From positions 124,001 to 188,000 of the forward strand of contig JAADDD010000004.1 in assembly GCA_013154095.1 (NCBI GenBank): a stretch of 64,000 nt of DNA, in the 5' to 3' direction. Made by a program: the position numbers and the translations under genes. How positions within the stretch are numbered: position 1 is the first letter of the stretch; every line of letters begins with the position of its first letter. The DNA comes from a bacterium. Lineage in GTDB: Archaea > JAADDD01. This document shows, piece by piece, positions 45,960-55,200 of the stretch. The notes under the pieces were generated by a model. It ran no database searches. It worked only from the letters and a program-made list of their open reading frames with translations, and was not told the DNA's origin.

Positions 45960-47576
45960 ATGCAGCCACTGCAAGAAATTGCAGCTCTTCTAGTTCTTGC
46001 AGCTGTTTTTTCTCTGCTTTTCCGTTTCCTGAAGCAGCCAAGCGTTATAGCCTACATTGTGCTTGGCTGGCTGCTGGGAACATTCTTCCTGAAGCTTAGT
46101 CCTGTGCTGCAGCTGCTAGGTAGTTTAGGCATTGCTAGCCTGCTGTTCATTACTGGCCTGCACCTTAAACCAAGAGAGCTGCTAGCAGATAGGCAAGTAG
46201 TCGCTGTCGGCACTCTCCAGTTCCTCCTGCTCACCCTACTCTATGTCCCATTGTTTTACTTCCTGCAGCATTCTCTTCCTGCAGCACTTTTCCTTGCAGC
46301 ATCGTCTAGCTTTGCAAGTACTGTGATCGCCACTAAGCTGCTCTCAGACACAAAAGAACTGGATACTTTTCACGGAAGGAAAGCCCTGGGAATCCTTGTG
46401 CTGCAAGACATTTTTGCAGCAGTGCTCATTTTCTTTGCTGGTGTGGGCAAGCTAAACTTTCCTGTGCTTGCAGGTCTAGTAGCGCTGCTCGTATTTTTTA
46501 ATACTGAGAGAGTAAGAAAACTGCTCGACAAGCTACTGGCCTACATGGCAAGGTTTCCGGAAGAGCTGTTCTTGCTTGGCTTTGGCTGGTTCCTTGGCAT
46601 AGGCTTGCTCTTTTCCTGGGCTGGGCTGTCGCTTGATCTAGGAGCGCTTGTTGCGGGCATGCTGCTAGGAGAAGTTCTCTACAAAGAACACCTTGAAGCA
46701 AGGCTAAGACCTCTCAGAGACTTCTTCCTTTTGTTTTTCTTTGTTTACCTAGGTGCGCAAATTCACGGATTTCCGGCATTTAAGCAGCTCGTGTTTTTGC
46801 TGCTAGCTGCAGCTTTTCTTGTCTCCAGCAAGCTAGGAATTACCTACTTGCTGGGCAGAAGGTACTGGTCCAGGAAAACCTCGCTACAGGTAGCACTGTA
46901 CCTTTCTACCGCGAGCGAATTTTCCTTCATTCTCGCCTATCTAGCAGAACCTCTACTGCAAATCAACCTTGCCCAGTACTACCTGCTCTTGTTGTTCTCT
47001 ATCTTTTTTGCTGTTGGCCTTATCCAGGCAAAGAAACTGCTGCTCAAAGTAGCCAGAGAACAGCCTCCGAGGCTCAGCCATTCCTACAGAATAATTCTCC
47101 TGGGCTGTGACCGCCTTGGCAGCAAGATTGCCTGGAAGCTGCGCGAGCTAGGTCTACAAGACGAGCTGCTTGTAGTCGACATTAATCCGCAGATCGTGCG
47201 CGATCTTCTCCGTCAGGGTTACCGTGCAATCTACGCAGACGCTGCAGATGCCTACTTCCTGGAATCGCTGAGCCTGGACAAAACAGAGCTGCTCGTATCT
47301 ACGCTGCCCTCTCCGGACGACAATGCTCTTATCATAAAGCACGTGAAGTTCAGGAAACCAGAACTCACTGTAGTCGTTGTTGCTAGCACAGTAAGGGATG
47401 CGCTCCAGCTCTACAAGGCAGGAGCAGACTATGTAGTCTTGCCCTACTTCCTTGCAGCAGAAGTACTCGCAGAAATGGTAGAGCAGTTTTGCCGCGAAAA
47501 GCAGCTACCAAATACAAAACTAGAAGAACTAGTGAAAAGGCTGTGCGCGCACCAGGAGCACCCAGAAAAGCTCTGA
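45960..47576 (+). CDS. Kef-type cation/proton antiporter with TrkA-N domain
   Basis: About twelve transmembrane helices in the first 365 residues form a CPA2-type exchanger; LGIASLLFITGLHLKPREL and SSSFASTVIATKLLSD match family motifs. From about residue 375 a TrkA-N (RCK) Rossmann domain begins (SYRIILLGCDRLGSK) that binds NAD(H) or nucleotides and gates transport. At 538 residues this is a normal size. It likely exports K+ or Na+ against protons. It is probably cotranscribed with the HIT gene. Confidence 0.92.
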   Translation: MQPLQEIAALLVLAAVFSLLFRFLKQPSVIAYIVLGWLLGTFFLKLSPVLQLLGSLGIASLLFITGLHLKPRELLADRQVVAVGTLQFLLLTLLYVPLFYFLQHSLPAALFLAASSSFASTVIATKLLSDTKELDTFHGRKALGILVLQDIFAAVLIFFAGVGKLNFPVLAGLVALLVFFNTERVRKLLDKLLAYMARFPEELFLLGFGWFLGIGLLFSWAGLSLDLGALVAGMLLGEVLYKEHLEARLRPLRDFFLLFFFVYLGAQIHGFPAFKQLVFLLLAAAFLVSSKLGITYLLGRRYWSRKTSLQVALYLSTASEFSFILAYLAEPLLQINLAQYYLLLLFSIFFAVGLIQAKKLLLKVAREQPPRLSHSYRIILLGCDRLGSKIAWKLRELGLQDELLVVDINPQIVRDLLRQGYRAIYADAADAYFLESLSLDKTELLVSTLPSPDDNALIIKHVKFRKPELTVVVVASTVRDALQLYKAGADYVVLPYFLAAEVLAEMVEQFCREKQLPNTKLEELVKRLCAHQEHPEKL

Positions 47577-47653
47577 GTGCAGCTTTTAAAAACATGCTAG
47601 ATTTTCCCTTGAGCCAAACTTCTAATTATGCGCGCGCAGATTAATGTTTGGCT

Positions 47654-48247
47654 ATGAAGATCATTCCTGACGACATTGCTGGAAGAATAGAACAGCTCGA
47701 AGAAAAACCTGCACTCAAGGTGCTGCGGACCGAGCATCCTGCACTTCCTTTGCTCGAAGAATTTCTGCAAGAGCTGGCTTCTCTCAGTGTGCAGCTCCAA
47801 GAAGGCGAGCTGCCGGCAGAACTTCAGCCAGTGCTCCGCTTTCTCGGCATCCGTAACCCTATAGGTTATTTTTGCGAAAGACTGGTTTTTCTAGGTGTTC
47901 CTGCAGCGCTAGAAAGCCAGGTGCTGTTGGCAGATCTCGAGCTGCTAGCAAGGAAGCAGCAGCCAATAAGCCTGCAGCTCTCGGGAACTATCGTAGTGCT
48001 GAGCACATCTTACTGTCCTTACTGCCCTTACATGGCAGTGCTCGCGCACAAAATAGCTGCAGGTAGCCCAGGAATTTATGGCGTAGTAGTCTCGCTGCAA
48101 GAATATCCTGAAGTGGCCGAGCGCCTCTGCTTGCAGGCAGTACCCTGCACGCTTGTCTTCAAGAACGGAGAGCTTGTCGCTGAGTTTTACGGCATAAGAC
48201 CCGAAAGGCTGTTCCTCAAGGAGCTCGAGGAATGGCTGAAAAAATGA
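47654..48247 (+). CDS. Thioredoxin/glutaredoxin-like protein disulfide oxidoreductase
   Basis: This 197-residue protein starts at the ATG at 47654; a TTG two codons earlier is also possible. The second half has a thioredoxin fold: IVVLSTSYCPYCPY with redox cysteines at about 121 and 124, then the cis-Pro motif in AVPCTLVF. The N-terminal half lacks a second CxxC, unlike two-site PDO proteins, but the size matches that family with a degenerate first domain. The reductase gene follows at once, giving an electron-transfer pair. Cytoplasmic; no signal peptide. Confidence 0.88.
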   Translation: MKIIPDDIAGRIEQLEEKPALKVLRTEHPALPLLEEFLQELASLSVQLQEGELPAELQPVLRFLGIRNPIGYFCERLVFLGVPAALESQVLLADLELLARKQQPISLQLSGTIVVLSTSYCPYCPYMAVLAHKIAAGSPGIYGVVVSLQEYPEVAERLCLQAVPCTLVFKNGELVAEFYGIRPERLFLKELEEWLKK

Positions 48248-49113
48248 AAGTTCTAATTATTGGCTGCGGACCAGCAGGCATTACTGCAGCCATCTTTGCC
48301 AGCAGGCTAGGCCTGGAACCTGTGCTGGTCTGCAAGGAACCCTGCGGGCAGCTACCGGTAATTGCCAGGATCGAGAACTATCCCGCGCTCCCGGGAATTG
48401 CTGGCACGGAACTCTGCAGCAGGCTGCTCGAGCACCTTAATTTCTGCGGCATTGAGCCACTGCACGACGAGGTTGTTTCCTTAGAGAGAACCGAACAGTT
48501 TGCTGCCCGCACTGCTAATGGAGCAGTCCTAGAAGCGCCTGCAGTTATTCTGGCCACAGGTTCTAGACGAAAAAGGCTAGACATTCCTGGAGCACAGCTG
48601 CCAGGAGTGCACTACTGTGCGCTGTGTGACGGCGCGCTCTATGCAGGCAAAAAAGTGGCAGTGATTGGCTGCGGCGCAGGAGCAGCGCACGATGCACAAG
48701 TTCTCCTAAACTTAGGAGCAGAAGTCTACATTATCTGCAGGAGCAGGCCAAGAGCAAGAATGCCTCCAGGAGCCAGGATAGTTTACGGTAGGCCCACAAG
48801 AGTCCTGGGTTCGCGGAGAGTAGAAGCAGTAGAGATCGAGCACGCAGGAAAAAAGCAGGTACTAGAAGTTGCTGCAGTGTTCGTTGCCATAGGCCAAGAA
48901 CCCTGCAGCGAGCTTGCGCGGCAAGTAGGCGCACAGCTCGACGAGCAGGGAAGGGTAGTCGTTGACTGGCGCATGCGCACAACAGTGCCTGGGCTGTTTG
49001 CTGCAGGAGATGTCTGCTCTCTAGGAGCCAAGCAAATAATAGTTGCGGCAGCGCAGGGCGCACAGGCAGCGATCTCTGCAGCAGAATTTCTTGGAGCCCC
49101 GGGCGGGATTTGA
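48244..49113 (+). CDS. trxB: Thioredoxin reductase-like FAD/NAD(P) oxidoreductase
   Basis: This protein reduces a thioredoxin-like partner, here likely the disulfide oxidoreductase encoded upstream. The FAD-binding GCGPAG is at about 7-12, ILATGSRRKRL near 103, redox CALC at about 125-128 (family usually CATC), a second GxGxxA-type motif VIGCGAGAA, and the FAD-contact LFAAGDV near the end. I choose the ATG at 48244, which shares ATGA with the preceding stop; an ATG at 48232 is the alternative. The final 22 nt, counted with CCA, overlap the tRNA-Thr gene on the other strand. Confidence 0.92.
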   Translation: MKVLIIGCGPAGITAAIFASRLGLEPVLVCKEPCGQLPVIARIENYPALPGIAGTELCSRLLEHLNFCGIEPLHDEVVSLERTEQFAARTANGAVLEAPAVILATGSRRKRLDIPGAQLPGVHYCALCDGALYAGKKVAVIGCGAGAAHDAQVLLNLGAEVYIICRSRPRARMPPGARIVYGRPTRVLGSRRVEAVEIEHAGKKQVLEVAAVFVAIGQEPCSELARQVGAQLDEQGRVVVDWRMRTTVPGLFAAGDVCSLGAKQIIVAAAQGAQAAISAAEFLGAPGGI

Positions 49114-49168
49114 ACCCGCGACCTCCCGCTTACGAGGCGGGCGCTCTGCCAGGCTGAGCTACCGGGGC
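49095..49168 (-). tRNA. tRNA-Thr with anticodon CGT, CCA encoded
   Basis: The leftward strand folds as a cloverleaf: acceptor GCCCCGG with CCGGGGC, discriminator T, D-arm AGCTCAGCCTGGCAGAGC, anticodon stem CCCGC/GCGGG around loop CTCGTAA, and T-arm GGTTCAAATCC. The anticodon CGT reads ACG (Thr). CCA is encoded at 49092-49094. Its 3' end and CCA lie within the 3' end of trxB on the opposite strand. No intron. Confidence 0.95.
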
Positions 49169-49192
49169 GCACTCTGTTTTTCTTGCGCAGCT

Positions 49193-49202
49193 CAATAAAA
49201 AG
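49193..49202 (-). promoter_or_regulatory. TATA-like box of tRNA-Thr
   Basis: Read leftwards, CTTTTTATTG is centred about 29 nt before the tRNA 5' end at 49168, placing transcription start within a few nt of the mature end. It is weaker than the boxes of the two tRNA-Pro genes. Confidence 0.4.
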
Positions 49203-49206
49203 AATT

Positions 49207-52200
49207 TTAGAGGTTAACGTCTGCCAGCAGCATTACTGTGCAGTTCCTGTAGTGCAGCCTGCACCAGTGCCACCAGTGCATGAACTGGGTCTGCTTCACT
49301 GCAACAGTCACGCTGAAGATCGCAGAGTAAGGTGCAGGATAGCGCGTGATGCTGTAAGGCGTTGACCAGGCATCGCTGTCAATGATGTTTATTCCTGTGG
49401 CCTGGCCAACTATTCTCGAACCTAGGCCAAATATCCAGTACATAGGGTCAATTACCTGCAGGATACCTGCAGGCTTAGGTGCTGGCTGGAAGTCAGAATA
49501 GATAATGTATGGCTTGTAGACAAGGAATGCCCATCCATGGCTCGTGTTTACCAGGATAACCCTTTCTGGTGTAAAGTAGATACTCTGCTTTGTCCATGGA
49601 TAATAATAGCTCTCCGGCTCGAAGATCGAGGTTCCTAGTGCGCTGTCAATTGGTGCAAGGATCTTCTGGAACAGCACCATGTTAATGTTGCTCGTGTCTA
49701 GTGCTGCAGGAAAGATCAGCTTTGAGGTTATCCACCATGTTGTCAGCCACTCGTAGGCTAGTGCAAGAAGGTAGAAAGGTCCACCAACGAAGAACAGGAT
49801 CCAGCCAAGTGGTATTGTTACCTGTATCTGGTAAGATGCTGTCCTGCTGGAGAATGCTTTCTCGAACTTGCTGTAGTTGGCAATGTAGTAGAAGTTGCGC
49901 GCGTTAAGGAAGAACACTGGCTTCGAGATGAATTCTAGGTTCTTTGTGGAATAGCCCGCGATCAGCGAAAGCGTTGCAGGATAGATTCCTGCGTGCCAGA
50001 ACCAGATGTATGCAGAGGTGTTTGCCACAATGATGCTGATGTTCTTCCTTGCTTTGATGCTGTGGTTGAGCAGCCACTTAATGGCAGAAAGTGTTGCATT
50101 GTACTGGGTTTCTGCTAGCTCGTAGTAGCCTAGGCCAGGATAGGCTGGAGCGACAGAGAACACGCGTGCAGGCAGCGCGTGCACCAGCCTATAAATTGTC
50201 ACAGTATGGTTGTAGCTCTTTTCTTCGCCAAGAATGGCCACGTAGAACTTGAGCGGATAGCTGATGTAGAATGGATAGTAGTTGAACTTTATGCTGTAAA
50301 GCGTTATTGGGCCGAAAGTTTTGCTGTACTCTACGTGCAAGTAAATGTTTGTTAGAGGCGTGGTTGCGTAGCCTAGAGGAACTGCCAGCGTAGAGGTGAA
50401 CAGCAAGCTGTCGTTGTACGCTGTGATGTATACTCCGCTGGTAAACATTGCCTTGCGGAGCTCCCTGTCTAGGCCAACAGAGTAGCCTACAGGACTGATG
50501 CCAAGGCCAGTAAAGACTGGCTCGTAGCCTGCAAGCGCCCTGGTAATGTATAGCTGATAAAGATTAGCGTAGCCTTTGCCTGCTGCCTTTGCCAGCGCAG
50601 AACAGAACTTGTTTAAGTAGTCTAGCACTGCAGTGTGCTCGTAGTAGTGGTAATACTGCGGTAATCTCGTCAAGAACGAGTAGCACGTGTAGAATGCAAG
50701 TTTCTCTGCTTCTTTCTGCTCTCCGTTTGTCGCTAGCTCGTAGATTACCGGTATTTGTGGCAGCTTCCAGAACAGTGCAGGGTCATTCTCGACAGCCTCC
50801 ATGAACTGGCTGAACAGGTTGGTGAAATCAATGTGCAGCTTGCCTTGCTCGATAGCATTCCAGATACCCTCAAGCAGCCTAACTAGCTCGACGCTGCCCA
50901 TGCTAGAAACTACTACAGTATAGGCAGGATAGTAGTCAAAGAGCTGGTAGCGGTCGACCACTGCAGGATAGACTGGGAACGTGCCTGCTATCTGGGCGAG
51001 CTGAGGGAAGTCCCTCAGTGCTTTATATAACCAGTAGAGTACATAGCACTGCCCGTTCTCGTACTTGCCGAAGTACAAGTAAATGCAGGCAGCCTTGTAG
51101 AAGGCGTTAGTGTTCTTGATTACGTACACAACCTTGCCGGTGTGCAGCACAAAGAGCTGGAGCAGCTGCTCGGTAGTAAGGTTGTTTGCAGGATATCCGT
51201 TGTTCTTTGCCCATTCTTTGATCAGCTTCACTACATTATCGTAGTGCGAGAAGACGTTGGTTGCTGCCTGCCTTGCAATTCTAGGAACGTTTACAGTAAT
51301 GGCAAATCCGAGGTCGCTGAACGGAGGATAGTTAGGCATGACATAAGTAAAGCCAAGGATAGCTGTGGCAATGATGTTCAGCGCGGCAATGACTGCGGCT
51401 GCACCTATTCCTAGAGTAAACATGGCAAGCAGCGCAATTCCGATAGCGATTAGAAGTATTCCTAGAATTTCTCTAAAGATGTGCGCTGGAATGCCGAAGA
51501 TCCTCTGTTCTTCTTTCCAGATTAGCTTGCCTATAGGGTTGAGCAGCGGCGAGCCGCCTGCAACGTCGAACGGAGGCACTGCCACGTACACAAAGTTCAC
51601 AGTATCTGACCATACATAGCAAGAGTATGTATGATGCAAGATCCATGACTTGAGCGGAGAAATCATCGGACAGAAAGGCGAGGTGCAGAAACCAGACTCG
51701 ATGTTGTAAGTAATCATGTAGCCGGTGTTTTCTGGGTTAGTTGCCTGCATGTAGCTCGAGTACTCGATGCCAGACATGATGAAGTTGATGCCTGCAAAGA
51801 TGTACAGTATAGGCATTAGCCTGTCAAGGAACTCGAGCGCGCACCTGAAACAGCCAATGAACCGCGCAAATGCCTCGATGTCAGTTCTCCTGAGCAAGTA
51901 GCTCATTTCTAGCAGAGGAGCGAAATACTTGCGAGCAGCAAGTATTATCCTGTCTAGTCCGCCGAGAGTGTCTGCCTCGTCTGCCAGTGCAGACATTACG
52001 CTGAGAAAGTCGCCGCGCAAAAGATTACCATAGTTTAGAGGGAGCCCGAATTTTTGCCTAAGAGTAATAATAAATACATCTATTATCTCTTTTTCTGTTT
52101 GAGAAAGGTCTCTGTAGAAGTTAGCTCCGCAGGCAAGTTTACCGAGCGCAGTAACGAGTGTCTTGATGTTGTCGAACGTAACAGTGCTCACCTCTTTCAT

Positions 52201-55200
52201 GCCTTCTGTTGCCTCATCGATTGTTTGCAAAATATCTTGCACAGACTGAGAACTGATAGTAGATCCTGGCGTGAGCTGTTGCTTTAGCTGATCTAGCTTG
52301 TTCATTAACTTGTCTAGAACAGCTATTTCATCGTCTATCACTTTTTTACCTTTAGGAAACTTCTGCAAAGTTTCAGACAGAGCATCCTCGATTGTTCGGA
52401 TTATTCTATCTTTAGGTATTTTGCCGCCAAATCTTTGCCATAGCACCTCAGCGTACCTATCTAGTAGCCTGCTAGAGGCAACGTACAGTGCTCTGCTTAC
52501 ACCGCCTTTCGTGGTGAGCGCTAGGTGCTCCAAACTTTCAAATACATCGTCTGCTAGCCTAGCCTTGAAAGCGTTCAGCGAATTCCTGTAAGTGTTTATG
52601 TCCTCCTTTATGTCATTTATTAGCTCGCTTAGATCCTTTGCAAGGCTTTCTGTTACTTTGTAGTTGTTGTTCTTTAATTCATCTAGCAGTTCTTCGCATT
52701 CAGCCAGACTATTTCTTAGCTTTCTGCCGCCTTTTATGTAGTAGTAGATCTGCAGAAACGACTGAAGAGCAACAAACTCTCGCTGTATTGCGGAATCTTT
52801 TCCTTTAATCAAGAATTTCTCTAGCTTTTCTTTAGGAACACCAAATTGAACTAATGTCTCTAGGACCTTTTGTTCAATATTTACATAATTCTGTACAATA
52901 AAATTCTCGATGTCAGCCTTTAGCCCATCTATTGGTGTTGCGATAGACTGCAAGTAATTCTTTGTGTCTTTCAGCACAATTCTTATGTCTTTCAGATCCT
53001 TTTCTGCAGACACTAAACTTTTGATGATGTCTTCTGATTTCTCTATTTTCTTAATTAACTTCTCTAGATCATTTATTTTTTCATCGCTCTTTTCTAAGTA
53101 GCTAATAGCATTTTTTAGCACTTGAGATACTTTTTTCAGACAGTCGCGCAGCTTGCCGATGTCTTGTTTATCGAGTACATTGCTTAGGCTGATTGTGCTG
53201 GTCACAAAAATGTTATAGTTTTTGTCTAGATAGTCGAGAAGCTCGTCGTACGCAGAATACATGTTTATGGCTGCAGAAATCTTTTTTTCTACTTCGTCTA
53301 TACTATAAATCCTTTGTTCAAGCTTATCCAGATCCTCAAGAATAGTATTAAATGTTTTTAGAATATCTTCTTTCTTTACAGTCCCGCCGTTCTTGATTTT
53401 ATTAATATAATCAAGCAGAGTATTTATGTTGGATGAAATTCTTCCAAAATAATCATCAATAATAGCTATGTCTTGCTCGAAGAAGCTTTTTGATACCTTA
53501 GGTAGGCTTGAGCTGAATTTATAGAATTCCTCGAGCAACCTAGCAACAACGTACTCTGCAACTTTTCCGACATTGCCCTTCTTCATTTCTGCAATTACAC
53601 TCGCAGGAAATTCCATTCCTAAAATATACTTTTTGACGTCTTCTGTATCTACGGTCTTTTGCAGTTCAGGGAATATTTTATACCAGAACTGCCAGGCCAG
53701 CTTTGTGCGTTGAGGCAATTTTTCGTAAACGTTTAGTTCAATGAGCGGCCAAACAAGCTTCATTATTTGCTGCTTTTCTGGTTCGGCGATCGCGTCTAGC
53801 AGCTCTTTGAGCGCTCTCTGCGTTAGGCCAAAGCGCTCAAAGGTGGTATATACATAGGCTTTCTTGACGTCAAAGGTCAACGAAGCAGCCAAGTCGTTTT
53901 CGAGCACTTGGTAGCGTTTTAGTGTTTCGTACCTGAGTTTTCCTAGTCTCCATTCTGGAGTGAATATTTTCATCCTAATGAACTTTCTAAATGCAGGCAA
54001 GGAAATGTACAGCCTGAGCAGTTTATTGTAGAAGCGCAGCGCTAAGTTAGAGTCTTCGATTTTTCCTCCTATTAGCGCAATTAGACGAACAGCAGGTTCG
54101 GAGTACAGTACTCTCTCTGCTAGGCCATATATTATACGCTCTGCTAGGTCTGTTGTGACCCAAGCAGTGTCTAGCATGTCAGTAATAGTACGGGGAGCCT
54201 GCATCGCAACGGCAACTTTCTCGGCGTTTTCTACTGCCTGAAGGTATGCTGGTCCGCGCTGCCTGATCACTAGCAGCATTTTGTAGGTGTAGTACGGCGA
54301 TGCAGTGAACATTCTGTGCACAGCATCCAGCGAGGCAAAAATGCCAATTACAGGAGCTATGGTGTCAAACACTTTCCTGTACTTTTTCGAGCTCTTTAGG
54401 TTCTCGAGAGCAGTAGTCAAGTTTTCTAGAGTTGCTGCAAGCTGCCTGACACCAATAATATATTCTTCGAGCGACGGCACAGCTTCAGGAATATTGGCTG
54501 CAAGTGCCTTTAGCTGCGCTGCTAGCAGCTTACCGTACTCTGTTGGCAGGCTATCAGGAGATGGCAGCTGTTCTGTGCACTGCTCTAGCTTTTCTAGATC
54601 TTCGCGTAGCCTATTCTCGCTGCTCTTAAGCATAGAGACTATTTCTTCCAGATGTTTCTCCACGCCCTTAAGGTTGTCTGCTGCGGCCTCTACCCACGAC
54701 TTGTATCCGCTAGGAGGTGCAAGCGTCCTGCTTATCTCCAGCAAATCATTCCATACTTTTGCAGCAGCAGCAATCAAGCTAGTGTATTTTTTGAACAATG
54801 TATCTGAGTCTTGCAGGGCAGCAACAAGATCCTTGGCTCCGTAAACATATAGCAGGGCAGCAGTACCAATGATAGCATACACTTTTGCAAGAGTTAGTAC
54901 AAGCGGATTGCCTCCGAGTCTTGTAATAATAAGATTTTCGTAGATTGGCTTGAGCGGTGATGCATCGATGTAAATAGGCGGCAGTACTTCTCCGCCGCCA
55001 GACTTTGGCACAGGAGAAAAGACGATAAAGATTGCAGGACTTGCGTCCCACTGACCAGTAACATATTCGCCTGTTGCAGGACGCTCGTAGATTAATGTCT
55101 GGTAAGTAGGCAGCAAGATTGACTGCTGCTCGATGCGGTAGCTCGAAAAGTATAGTGCGTCTGCCCACGGAGAATTAGTGTACACTAGGCCAGAAACTTC

